Part shown: in pieces, positions 12,375-22,780 of the stretch
How positions within the stretch are numbered: position 1 is the first letter of the stretch
How the letters are laid out: every line of letters starts with the position of its first letter
Source of the DNA: Callorhinus ursinus
Lineage: Eukaryota > Chordata > Mammalia > Carnivora > Otariidae
Reading direction: 5' to 3'
DNA: 64,000 bases
Assembly: GCF_003265705.1 (NCBI RefSeq)
Contig: NW_020312775.1
Span: forward strand, 9,873,529 to 9,937,528
The notes under the pieces: generated by a model
Told to the model about the DNA's origin: nothing
The model's database searches: none
What the model saw: the letters and a program-made list of their open reading frames with translations, nothing else
Position numbers and translations under genes: made by a program

Positions 12375-14850
12375 TCTTTCAATAGTTATCCTGAATGGAA
12401 ATGGGCTAAATGCCTCAATCAAAAGACACAGGGTATCAGATTGGATTAAAAAAAAAAAAAAAAAAAACAAGACCCATCGATTTGCTGTTGGCAAGAGACT
12501 CATAGTAGAACAAATGACACTTCCAGATTTAAAGTGAGGGGATGGAAAACTATTTACCATGCTAATGGACACCAAAAGAAAACTGGGGTGGCAATCCTTA
12601 TATCGGACAAATTAGATTTTAAACCAAAGACTATAATAAGAGATGAGGAAGGACACTATATCATACTTAAAGGGTCTATCCAACAAGAAGATCTAACAAT
12701 TGTAAATATCTATGCCCCTAACATGGGAGCAGCCAATTATATAAGCCAATTAATAACAAGAGCAAAGAAACACATTGACAATAATCAATAATAGTAGGGA
12801 ACTTTAGCAGCCCCCTCACTGAAATGGACAGTTCATCTAAGCAAAATATCAACAAGGAAATTAAGGCTTTAAATGACACACTGGACCAAATGGACTTCAC
12901 AGATATATTCAGAACATTCCATCCCAAAGCAACAGAATACACATTCTTCTCTAGTGCCCATGGCGCATTCTCCAGAATAGATCACACCCTAGGTCACAAA
13001 TCAGGTTTCAACCAGTACCAAAAGATTGGGATCATTCCCTGCGTATTTTCAGAACACAATGTTTTGAAACTAGAACTCAATCACAAAAGGAAAGTCAGAA
13101 AGAACTCAAATACATGGAAGCTAAAGAACATCTTACTAAAGAATGAATGGGTCAACAAGGAAATTGAAGAAGAATTAAGAAAAAATCATGGAAACAAATG
13201 AAAATGAAAACAAACTGTTCAAAATCTTTAGGATACAGCGAGGCCGTCCTAAGAAACTATGTAGAACAAGCCTTTCTCAAGAAACAAGAAAGGTCTCAAA
13301 TACACAACCTAGACCTACACCTAAAGGAGTTGGAGAAAGAAAAGCCAATAAAGCCTAAACCCAGCAGGAGAATAGAAATAATAAAGATCAGAGCAGAAAT
13401 CAATGAAATAGAAACCAAAAGAACAGTAGAACAGATCAACAGAACTATGAGCTGGTTCTTTGAAAGAATTAATAAGACTGATAAACCCCAGGGGAACCTG
13501 GGTGGCTCAGTCAGTTAAGCGTCTGCCTTCAGCTCAGGTCATGATCCCAGGGTCCTGGGATCGAGCCCTGCATTGGGCTCCCTGCTCCGTGGGAAGCCTG
13601 CTTCTCCCTCTCCCATTCCCCCTGTTTGTGTTCCCTCTCTCCCTGTCTCTCTCTCTCTGTCAAATAAATAAATAAAATCTCAAAAAAAGATTGATAAACC
13701 CCTGGCTAGACTAATCAAAAGAAAAAGAGAAATGACCCAAATAAGTAAAATAATGAATGAAAGAGGAGAGATCACAACCAACACCAAAGAAATACAAACA
13801 ACCATAAGAACATATTATGAGCAACTTATGCCAGCAAATTAGACAATCTGGAAGAAATGGATGCTTTCCTAGAGATGTATAAACTACCACAATGGAACCA
13901 GGAAGAAATAGAAAACCTGAACAGACCCAGCAGTCTCCCAACAAACAAGAACCCAGGGCGGGATGGTTTCCCAGGGCAATTCTACCAAGCATTTAAAGAA
14001 GAATTAATACCTATTCTTCCGAAAATGTTCCAAAAAATAAAAATAGAAGGAAATAGAAATAAAAATAGAAGGAAAACTTCCAAACTCATTTTATGAGGCC
14101 AGCAGTACTTTGATCCCAAAACCAGAAAAAGACCCCATCAATAAGGAGAACTATAGACCAATATCCTTGATGAACATGGATGCAAAAATTCTCACCAAAA
14201 TACTAGTCATTAGGATCTAACAGTACATTAAAAGGATTATTCACGACGACAAAGTGGGATTTATTCCTGGGCTGCAAGGTTGTTTGAACATCCACAAATC
14301 AATCAATGTGATATAATACATTACTAAAAGAAAGAACAAGAACCATATGATCCTCTCAATAGATGCAGAAAAAGCATTTGACAAAGTACAGCATCCTCCT
14401 TTCTTGATAAAAACTCTTCAGAGTGTAGGGATAGAGAGTACATACCTCAATATCATAAAAGTCATCTATGAAAAACCCACAGAAAATATCATTCTCAATG
14501 ATATTGGGGAGAAACAGCTTTTCCTCTAAGGCCAGGAACATGGCAAGGATGTCCACTATCACCACTGCTATTCAACACAGTATTAGAATTCCTAGCCTCA
14601 GCAATCAGACAACAAAAGAAATAAAAGGCATCCAAATCAGCAAAGAAGTCAAAGTCTCACTCTTTGCAGATGATATGATATTTCACGTGGCAAACCCAAA
14701 AGACTTCACCCCAAAACTGCTAGCACTCATACAGGAATTCAGTAAAGTGGCAGGATATAAAATCAATACACAGAAATCAGTGGCATTCCTATACACCAAC
14801 AAGACATGAAGAAAGAGAAATTAAGGAGTTGATCCCATTTACAATTGCAC
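12375..14850 (+). pseudogene. L1 ORF2 pseudogene (left arm)
   Basis: Readable pieces in order are the endonuclease (12534-13201, with SSAHGAFSRIDHTLGHK), the linker (13198-13518), the region before RT (13857-14096), the fingers (14347-14529, [14 protein letters not shown]) and the palm (14468-14809, with SLFADDMIF, an intact FADD box). Frameshifts and stops separate the pieces, including an in-frame stop near 14218. The mirror copy shares all of these breaks except for a His/Gln difference near 12919 and a 4-bp insertion, so decay preceded the duplication. Confidence 0.9.
13475..13702 (+). mobile_element. SINEC with TSD (left arm copy)
   Basis: The body is 13490-13687. AGACTGATAAACCCC at 13475-13489 and AGATTGATAAACCCC at 13688-13702 form the target-site duplication (14 of 15). 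The copy at 20558-20785 has the same junctions, so this SINE was present before the segment was duplicated in inverted orientation. Confidence 0.95.
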
Positions 14851-14870
14851 AAACACTGGGTGTTATGGTT

Positions 14871-15795
14871 TTGGCAGGATAGCTGAAGTTGAAATGGGTT
14901 GGGCTGGAGGTTACCGAGTTGTGCTTTGCTGGGTCTGCCTTGGCGGGATGGTTGGAATTTTAATTGTACAGGCCTGTGTGTCCCAGTGTGCTCTGTGCTG
15001 GAACTGTTCATGTCAGAATGGTTGAATCTGGAGTGGGCACATGACAGGGGTTCGAGGACATGCCATATTGGGGCCTTTTGGTTGACGTCATAGGAATTGG
15101 ATCATGTGCTGACCAAAGTGTCCCACGATATGTCACACTAGGTTTACATTGGTGGGATAGCTGGAGCTGTAATGGGCACAAGCCAGGGGTGTCCCTTGGC
15201 ATGTGGCACTAGGGCCACCTTTGCAAGAGATTTGAAGCTGGAGTAGGTGCCAGGTGGGCAGGTCCCAAGGAATGCCATAGTGGAATAATTTCAGTAGGAT
15301 GTTTGGGGCTGTAATGGGCATAAACTGGGGTATTATGCTAGGGCCACCCTAGTGGGGTAGTTGGATCAGGTATAGGCCAGAGGTGTCCTCCCCAAGAGTG
15401 CCACAGTGGGGCCAACATGAAAAGACAGCTGGAGCAGGTGTAGCCTGAATAAGTCCCAGTTTGTGCTTTGCCAGGACTACCTTGGCAAAATGGCTGGAGC
15501 TAGAGTGGGCGTGGGCTAGGTGGTTCCAAATATGCACTGATATGAGGCTGCGTTGGTGAGATGGCAGAATTGGGCATGGAAAAGGATGTCCTAGGATGCA
15601 TGGTACTGGTGCCATCTTATCAGGACAGCTGGTTCTGGCACAAAATGTGGTAGTCCCAGAACTTGCTATGTCAGAACCACCATAGGGGAATGGCAGGCCT
15701 GGTTTGGTTCAGGGGCTTGGTGCACAGTGGGGGTAGCCCTAGCAGACTAGCTAGAATGCCTGGACCCTGCTCTTGTCCACACCATCAAGGTAGAT
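14871..15795 (+). repeat. Degenerate ~67-bp minisatellite, ~14 units
   Basis: Units begin near 14871, 14940, 15011, 15078, 15149, 15219, 15290, 15348, 15416, 15482, 15553, 15617, 15681 and 15738 (spacing 57-72, mean about 67). Each unit follows a theme of TTGGYRGGATRGCTGGAG, then a WGGGCAYRRGCCAGGG-like part, then a GTCCCR part and an end near CACTAGGGCCACC. Units are strongly diverged, so the array is old. On the minus strand the period (22-24 codons) gives chance frames with repeated CQGTPLA-like peptides, but stops interrupt them. I do not recognise the family. Confidence 0.85.
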
Positions 15796-16688
15796 GAAGA
15801 ATATAAAAATTGGTACTTGCCAGTGCCTTTAACCCCGGAGAGAGTTCCAGTTTCTTGCCCATTTGGCAGATGTTCTAGGGTTAATAAATAGATTTTCTTC
15901 TCTTATAGTCTTGTTTTTCTTTAAAGTGCTCTTTTTTTTTTTCACTTATGTCGTCTGGTGGGCAAGTCTACATGTGGGCACCTCACTGATATCCCTTCTT
16001 AATGTAGGTCACTGTGTTTAGGATGGTGTTCCTGTTGTTACCAGGTCTCTGTCTCTCCTACTCTTCCCTATGTGGTTCTTTTATATTTTGTTGTGAAGAC
16101 GCTGTTCAACCAAACTTCCATACTTCTAGAGGAGGAATTGCTGCATATGTAGGCCTGTATCTGGTGTGTCCATGGGAGGAAGTTCAGGATCTTCCCACAA
16201 CACCACTTGGATTTTCTAAATCTAGAATTTTCTTTTAAATTCACTAAATCTTTTTATAAATAAATTTTATTCTCCAATCAAGTTGGCCTAGTCCCTGCCC
16301 ACAAAGCATCTTATACTTGCACACCCTGATGACTTCAGTAATGCCATTTTTGTTCTTTTCTCTATTTCAACTCTACTCGTCTTTTAGCCCATAGTTCAAA
16401 GTTCTGCTCCTCTGTGAAACATTTATTAATTTGAACATGATTTGACTAGTCCTTAGCCTGAGACATGATTTGTGTTAACACCTAAAAATACAATGATAAG
16501 AAAAATTTGTTAGGTTTAAGAAGCTTATGTTCAAAAGAAAGAAATTATCAAAAATGGTAACTTCTAAATAAAATAAGAAATGCAATTATTGATTTATATA
16601 TTAGTCTCTAAATAACATAAGGTTCAGAAAAAAAATTCACAAAAAGGCATGACACTTGAGTTGATCACTTAGAAATGACAGGGGTTTA
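15796..16688. other. Unassigned block next to minisatellite
   Basis: A GTTAATAAATAGATTTTCTTC stretch near 15880 contains an AATAAA signal, followed by T-rich DNA and a moderately GC-rich part to about 16220. Together with the upstream array this could be a decayed transcribed repeat unit such as an LTR, but I find no clear LTR ends. From 16221 to 16688 the DNA is AT-rich with nothing recognised. The 74-codon frame at 16014-16238 shows no family features. Confidence 0.4.
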
Positions 16689-16920
16689 GGGGCACCTGGG
16701 TAGCTCAGTCAGTTGAGGGGCTGACTCTTGATTTTGGCTCAGATCATGATCTTCGTGTCATGAGATTGAGCCCTGGACCAGGCTCCATGGTCTACAGGGA
16801 GTCTGCTTGAGATTATTTCCCTCTCCCTCTCTTTCTGTCTCTCCTCCCACTTCCTCTTTCTCTCTCTCTAACTCTCTCTCAAAGAAATAAATAAATCTTT
16901 TTAAAAATGCTGGGGGTTTA
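16681..16920 (+). mobile_element. Older SINEC subfamily copy
   Basis: The body runs from about 16689 to 16912, with head GGGCACCTGGGTAGCTCAG, then a GGGCTGACTCTTGATTTTGG segment unlike the younger copies, a CT-rich region and an AAATAAATAAATC tail. GGGGTTTA is repeated at 16681-16688 and 16913-16920. The middle segment marks an older carnivore SINE type than the other copies in this window. Confidence 0.9.
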
Positions 16921-17302
16921 TAAAACATAATGTAAAAATATTAAAGTGACTAAGTATTTTTAACCCAGGATAATCTAAGGTTATAAATGACTGTCTTCAA
17001 ATATTTAAATAGTTATTGTACAGAAGAAATTCTTTTTCTGTACTGTTTGACTTTAGCTCTATTGAATCTGATGTTCCTATCTCTTTCAAATTTAGATGTC
17101 CAATAAGTTGTAAAAAATACAATTGTGTAGTTCAGGAGAGTATAATTGTTAATCATGATGAAGACTTTTCTTATTTATTGAAAATAATTGAGGGCTTACT
17201 GTGGGTTTGGTGCTTTTCAAAATACTTACATTTATTATTTTATTTTCAAGATTATCTAATTTGCTGGTGTATAGTATTATTTTATTTTATCCTCTCAAAA
17301 TT
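16921..17302. other. Unassigned AT-rich DNA
   Basis: No repeat family is recognised here. A 100-codon open frame at 17016-17318 is hydrophobic, has no family features and runs into an L1 3' end, so I do not call it a gene. Confidence 0.5.
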
Positions 17303-17570
17303 CATTTTTTTAATTTAGTTTTATTATGTTATGTTGGTCACCATACATCACATCATTAGTTTTTTGATGTAGTGTTCCATGATTCATTGTTTGCATATAA
17401 CACCCAGTGCTCCATAAAATATGTGCCCTCCTTTAAAACCCATCACTGGGCTAACCCATCCCCTCACCCCCTCCCCTCTAAAATCCTCAGGCTGTTTCTC
17501 GGAGTACATAGTCTCTCATGGATAATCTCCCCCTCTGATTCCCCCCCTTCATTTTTCCCTTCCTACTATC
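17303..17570 (-). mobile_element. Short L1 3'UTR fragment
   Basis: About 270 bases matching the L1 3'UTR in minus orientation, with the same sequence type as the 3' ends at 512-790 and 57113-57380 (TTATGTTAGTCACCATACA-like start, ACCCAGTGCTCCAT, CATCACTGGGCTAACCCATC). It stops abruptly at about 17570, where the 3' end of another L1 begins. It is a heavily 5'-truncated insertion or the remnant of one. Confidence 0.85.
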
Positions 17571-17980
17571 TTCTTCTTATTATTATTTTTAACATATAAT
17601 GTATTATTTGTTTCAGAGGTACAGGTCTGTGATTAATCAGTCTTACTAAATTCACAGTGCTCACTATAGCACATAACCTCCCCAGTGTCCATCACTCAGG
17701 CCCCCCCATCCCTCCCACCCCCACCACTCCAGCAACCCTCAGTTTGTTTCCTGAGATTAAGAGTCTCTTATGGTTTGTCTCCATCTCCGGTTTCATCTTG
17801 ATTCATTTTTTCCTCCCTTCCCCTTTGATCCTTTGTCTTGGTTCTCAAATTTCTCAAATCAGTGAGATCATGATACTTGTCTGTCTCTGATTGACTTATT
17901 TCCCTTAGCATAATACCCTCTAGTTCCAACCACGTCATTGCAAATGGCAAGATTTCATGTTTTGATGGCTGCATAATATT

Positions 17981-18021
<41 letters not shown>
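17981..18021 (+). repeat. (TG)n microsatellite
   Basis: About 20 TG units lie inside the L1, just after the ORF2 C-terminal region. Other L1 copies here carry TA, CA or TATC runs at the homologous place. Confidence 0.97.
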
Positions 18022-18025
<4 letters not shown>

Positions 18026-19405
18026 TCTTTATCCATCCATCTGTTGATAAACATCTTAGTTCCTTCCATAGTTTGGCTATTGTGGACATTGCTGCTATAA
18101 ACATTGGAGTACACATACCCCTTCGGATCACTACTTTTGTATCTTTGGGGTAAATACCCAGTAATGCAATTGCTGGGTCGTAGGGTAGCTCCATTTTCAA
18201 CCTTCTGAGGAACCTCCATACTGCTTTCCAGAGTGGCTGTACCAGCTTACATTCCCACCAACAGTGTACAAGAGTTCGCTTTTCTCCGCATCCTCGCCAA
18301 CATTTGTTGTTTCTTGCCTTGTCAATTTTTGCCATTCTAACTGGTGTAAGGTTGTATCTCATTGAACTTTTGATTTGTATTTCCCTGATGCCGACTAATG
18401 TTGAACACTTTTTTATGGGTCTATTGGTCATTTGGATGTCTTCTTTGAAGAAATGTCTGTTCATATCTTCTACCCATTTCTTGATTGGATAACGTGTTCT
18501 TTGGGTGATGAGTTTGATAAGTTCTTTATAGATTTTGGATACTAGCCCTTTATCTGATATGTCATTTGCAAATATCATCTCCCATTCTGTTGGTTGTCTT
18601 TTGGTTTTATTAACTGTTTTCTTTGCTGTGCAAAAGCTTTTTATCTTAATGAAGTCTCAATAGTTCATTTTTACCCTTGCTTCCCTTGCTTTTGGCAATG
18701 TTTCTAGGAAGAAGTTGCTGTGGCTGAGGTCGGAGAGGTTGCTGCTGCCTGTGTTCTCCTCAAGGATGTTGACAGATTCCTATCTCACATTAAAGTCTTT
18801 CATCAACTTTGAGTCTATTTTTGTTTATGGTGTAAGGAAATGGTCCGGTTTCATTCTTCTGCGTTTGGCTGTCCAATTTCCCAACATCATTTTGTTAAAG
18901 AGACTGTCTTTATTCCATTGGACATTCTTTCCTGCTTTGTCAAAGATTAGTTGACCATAGACTTGAGGGTCCATTTCTGGGCTCTCAATTCTGTTCCATT
19001 GATCTATGTGTCTGTTTTTGTGCCAGTACCACACTGTCTCGATGATTACAGCTTTGTAATAGAGCTTGAAGTCCGGAATTGTGATGACACAGGATTTCCT
19101 TTTCTTTTTCAACATTTCTGTGGATATTTGGGGTCTTTTCTGGTTTCATACAAATTTTAGGATTATTTGATCTATTTCTTTGAAAAAAGTTGATGGTATT
19201 TTGATAGGGATTGCATTAAATGTGTAGATTGCTCTAGGTAGCATTGACATCTTCACAATATTTTTTCATCCAATCCATGAGCATGGAATATTTTTCGATT
19301 TCTTTGTGTCTTCTTCAATTTCTCTCATGAGTATTTTATAATTTTCTGTGTACAGATTCTTTGCCTCTTTGGTTAGATTTATTCCTGGAAATCGTATGGT
19401 TTGGG

Positions 19406-22400
19406 GTGCAATTGTAAATGGGATCAACTCCTTAATTTCTCTTTCTTCATGTCTTGTTGGTGTATAGGAATGCCACTGATTTCTGTGTATTGATTTTATA
19501 TCCTGCCACTTTACTGAATTCCTGTATGAGTGCTAGCAGTTTTGGGGTGAAGTCTTTCTTTTGGGTTTGCCACGTGAAATATCATATCATCTGCAAAGAG
19601 TGAGACTTTGACTTCTTTGCTGATTTGGATGCCTTTTATTTCTTTTGTTGTCTGATTGCTGAGGCTAGGAATTCTAATACTGTGTTGAATAGCAGTGGTG
19701 ATAGTGGACATCCTTGCCATGTTCCTGGCCTTAGAGGAAAAGCTGTTTCTCCCCAATATCATTGAGAATGATATTTTCTGTGGGTTTTTCATAGATGACT
19801 TTTATGATATTGAGGTATGTACTCTCTATCCCTACACTCTGAAGAGTTTTTATCAAGAAAGGAGGATGCTGTACTTTGTCAAATGCTTTTTCTGCATCTA
19901 TTGAGAGGATCATATGGTTCTTGTTCTTTCTTTTAGTAATGTATTATATCACATTGATTGATTTGTGGATGTTCAAACAACCTTGCAGCCCAGGAATAAA
20001 TCCCACTTTGTCGTCGTGAATAATCCTTTTAATGTACTGTTAGATCCTAATGACTAGTATTTTGGTGAGAATTTTTGCATCCATGTTCATCAAGGATATT
20101 GGTCTATAGTTCTCCTTATTGATGGGGTCTTTTTCTGGTTTTGGGATCAAAGTACTGCTGGCCTCATAAAATGAGTTTGGAAGTTTTCCTTCTATTTTTA
20201 TTTCTATTTCCTTCTATTTTTATTTTTTGGAACATTTTCGGAAGAATAGGTATTAATTCTTCTTTAAATGCTTGGTAGAATTGCCCTGGGAAACCATCCC
20301 GCCCTGGGTTCTTGTTTGTTGGGAGACTGCTGGGTCTGTTCAGGTTTTCTATTTCTTCCTGGTTCCATTGTGGTAGTTTATACATCTCTAGGAAAGCATC
20401 CATTTCTTCCAGATTGTCTAATTTGCTGGCATAAGTTGCTCATAATATGTTCTTATGGTTGTTTGTATTTCTTTGGTGTTGGTTGTGATCTCTCCTCTTT
20501 CATTCATTATTTTACTTATTTGGGTCATTTCTCTTTTTCTTTTGATTAGTCTAGCCAGGGGTTTATCAATCTTTTTTTGAGATTTTATTTATTTATTTGA
20601 CAGAGAGAGAGAGACAGGGAGAGAGGGAACACAAGCAGGGGGAATGGGAGAGGGAGAAGCAGGCTTCCCACGGAGCAGGGAGCCCAATGCAGGGCTCGAT
20701 CCCAGGACCCTGGGATCATGACCTGAGCTGAAGGCAGACGCTTAACTGACTGAGCCACCCAGGTTCCCCTGGGGTTTATCAGTCTTATTAATTCTTTCAA
20801 AGAACCAGCTCATAGTTCTGTTGATCTGTTCTACTGTTCTTTTGGTTTCTATTTCATTGATTTCTGCTCTGATCTTTATTATTTCTATTCTCCTGCTGGG
20901 TTTAGGCTTTATTGGCTTTTCTTTCTCCAACTCCTTTAGGTGTAGGTCTAGGTTGTGTATTTGAGACCTTTCTTGTTTCTTGAGAAAGGCTTGTTCTACA
21001 TAGTTTCTTAGGACGGCCTCGCTGTATCCTAAAGATTTTGAACAGTTTGTTTTCATTTTCATTTGTTTCCATGATTTTTTCTTAATTCTTCTTCAATTTC
21101 CTTGTTGACCCATTCATTCTTTAGTAAGATGTTCTTTAGCTTCCATGTATTTGAGTTCTTTCTGACTTTCCTTTTGTGATTGAGTTCTAGTTTCAAAACA
21201 TTGTGTTCTGAAAATACGCAGGGAATGATCCCAATCTTTTGGTACTGGTTGAAACCTGATTTGTGACCTAGGGTGTGATCTATTCTGGAGAATGCTCCAT
21301 GGGCACTAGAGAAGAATGTGTATTCTGTTGCTTTGGGTTGGAATGTTCTGAATATATCTGTGAAGTCCATTTGGTCCAGTGTGTCATTTAAAGCCTTAAT
21401 TTCCTTGTTGATATTTTGCTTAGATGAACTGTCCATTTCAGTGAGGGGGCTGCTAAAGTTCCCTACTATTATTGATTATTGTCAATGTGTTTCTTTGCTC
21501 TTGTTATTAATTGGCTTATATAATTGGCTGCTCCCATGTTAGGGGCATAGATATTTACAATTGTTAGATCTTCTTGTTGGATAGACCCTTTAAGTATGAT
21601 ATAGTGTCCTTCCTCATCTCTTATTATAGTCTTTGGTTTAAAATCTAATTTGTCCGATATAAGGATTGCCACCCCAGTTTTCTTTTGGTGTCCATTAGCA
21701 TGGTAAATAGTTTTCCATCCCCTCACTTTAAATCTGGAAGTGTCATTTGTTCTACTATGAGTCTCTTGCCAACAGCAAATCGATGGGTCTTGTTTTTTTT
21801 TTTTTTTTTTTTAATCCAATCTGATACCCTGTGTCTTTTGATTGAGGCATTTAGCCCATTTCCATTCAGGATAACTATTGAAAGATATGTAATAAGAACA
21901 CACTTTAGGTCAACTATATTCAAATTTACATTTTAATTGTAGCTTAATCTATACTAATTGGAAGAATTTAATACTTTAACAAATATGTCTGTGTGAAACC
22001 TAATGATTACCTTGACCATTATGATAGCCACTCAAGAATAAAGTATATTCAATTTAGAAGGCAAATTAGATATCCCTGCTTATGCCTACACAGCACTGGT
22101 TGCTCTAATAGGGAAAAATAATCAAAATGTTTAGTTTATATGACAAATATATGACTACTTGTATAAATTTAAATAATTGACTACATTTGCTACTTTTAAG
22201 TTATTTGGGATCACTTAATCATAGCCTGAATTTCAAAAAGTTCATATAAAAACATCTGGACTGAGAATAAAAGTATCTCATTGTTACTCCCAGGTTTGTC
22301 ACAAGCTGGGTGTGTAAACACAGCCAATGATCTGAGTCTCTTTAGAATCAAATATCTTTATCTGTAAAATGAATGGCTTAAAGTACTGGACAATCTGTAG

Positions 22401-22778
22401 GATGTCTTCTCATATTCTGAGTGTATCAGTAGAACTGGTGAGCAGTAGTACAGAATCCTCAACTTAATAAAATTTACAATGAGCTTTTCCAGAAGAATGT
22501 TATTTGATGGACAAAATATTGAGTCCAGTCTTTCTTCTAACTACCACCGATATGCATTCTGTCTTTCTCAGTTTGGCTTATTGTATTTAGCATAATAACC
22601 TCTAAATGAGCATAGGGAATATTTCAATGATATTGTAATAGCACTGTATGGTAACAGAGGGTACTTACACTTGTGGTGATTATAACACAACATATAGAGA
22701 TATTGATCACTATTTTGTACATCTGAAAGTAATGTAATGTTGTATGTCAAACATACTAAAAACAAAATTGATGTGTTA
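19406..22778 (-). repeat. Right arm of large inverted repeat
   Basis: This 3373-bp segment is the inverted partner of 11482-14850. Its inner edge at 19406 lies within a continuous L1, so this arm looks undisturbed on the inside. Its outer edge at 22778 is an abrupt switch into the ORF2 region of a different L1 (22781 onward). The arm content, from the outside in, is an old L1 3' remnant, about 650 bp of non-repeat DNA, L1 ORF2 and an inserted SINE. Confidence 0.95.
20558..20785 (-). mobile_element. SINEC with TSD (right arm copy)
   Basis: The body is 20573-20770, mirroring 13490-13687 exactly, including its target-site duplication. The two copies differ by one visible base (a T/C change in the CT-rich region). 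Confidence 0.95.
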
Positions 22779-22780
22779 CC
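21893..22780. other. Non-repeat-looking DNA in right arm
   Basis: This is the inverted copy of 11482-12367. It includes the old L1 3' remnant at about 22550-22760. No coding region is supported. Confidence 0.6.

Larger units (their letters stand above)
11482..14850 (+). repeat. Left arm of large inverted repeat
   Basis: This 3369-bp segment is the reverse complement of 19406-22778. Paired positions sum to 34260 from the outer edge to about 14690, and to 34256 further in, because the right arm has a 4-bp AAAG duplication near 19558. By eye I find about seven substitutions in the arm, including those near 11496, 11665, 11689, 11854, 12272, 12919 and 13630, so identity is near 99.8 percent. Both arms share the same SINE at the same position, the same broken L1 and the same 20-base A-tract. 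They are therefore copies of one another and not two independent insertions. Confidence 0.95.
12368..14850 (+). mobile_element. LINE-1 ORF2 segment, truncated at both ends (left arm)
   Basis: The L1 sequence begins at the ORF2 start region (TCTTTCAATAGTTATCCTGA near 12375). It runs through the endonuclease and most of the reverse transcriptase, then stops abruptly at 14850 inside ORF2, just after a segment encoding [14 protein letters not shown] sequence. The right-arm copy continues past the same point. A 20-base A-tract near 12448 replaces a shorter A run of the family and breaks the frame. A SINE sits at 13490-13687. Confidence 0.92.
14851..19405. other. Loop (spacer) of the inverted repeat
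   Basis: The 4555 bp between the arms contain a degenerate minisatellite (14871-15795), an unassigned block (15796-16688), an old SINE (16681-16920), an unassigned block (16921-17302), a short L1 3' fragment (17303-17570) and the 3' half of the right-arm L1 (17575-19405). The two loop edges differ: on the left the arm L1 is cut off, on the right it continues without a break. Confidence 0.93.
17575..21892 (-). mobile_element. 5'-truncated LINE-1, minus strand (right arm and loop)
   Basis: The 3' end, with an interrupted A-tail (TCTTCTTCTTATTATT on the plus strand), is near 17575. The 3'UTR extends to about 17930, and ORF2 runs rightwards to its beginning at about 21892. It is the complete version of the L1 of which the left arm carries only the first 2.5 kb. 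Net of the SINE at 20573-20770 its length is about 4.1 kb. A TG microsatellite sits near the ORF2 end. The 5' part, 19406-21892, belongs to the right arm. Confidence 0.93.
17955..21892 (-). pseudogene. L1 ORF2 pseudogene (right copy)
   Basis: A 207-codon C-terminal frame at 17955-18578 is the longest piece. It encodes [35 protein letters not shown] and [15 protein letters not shown], then runs into the microsatellite and reads as a histidine-threonine repeat. Upstream are 18825-19115, the palm with SLFADDMIF (19511-19792), the fingers (19731-19913), the linker (20742-21062) and the endonuclease (21059-21726). Multiple frameshifts mean no activity. A 4-bp AAAG duplication near 19558 is the only indel I see against the left arm. 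Confidence 0.9.

Noticed and set aside
15008..15615. A repetitive secreted protein encoded antisense to the minisatellite
   Set aside because: The frames are short, interrupted by stops and shift with unit length (57-72 bp, not always a multiple of three).
14871..15795. CRISPR array
   Set aside because: Units are head-to-tail and diverged along their whole length, without constant repeats separated by unique spacers, and the genome is mammalian.
11482..22778. Two independent L1 insertions in opposite orientation explaining the inverted similarity
   Set aside because: The similarity extends through non-L1 DNA and a SINE with the same insertion site, and both copies share private stops and the same A-tract, so it is a duplication.
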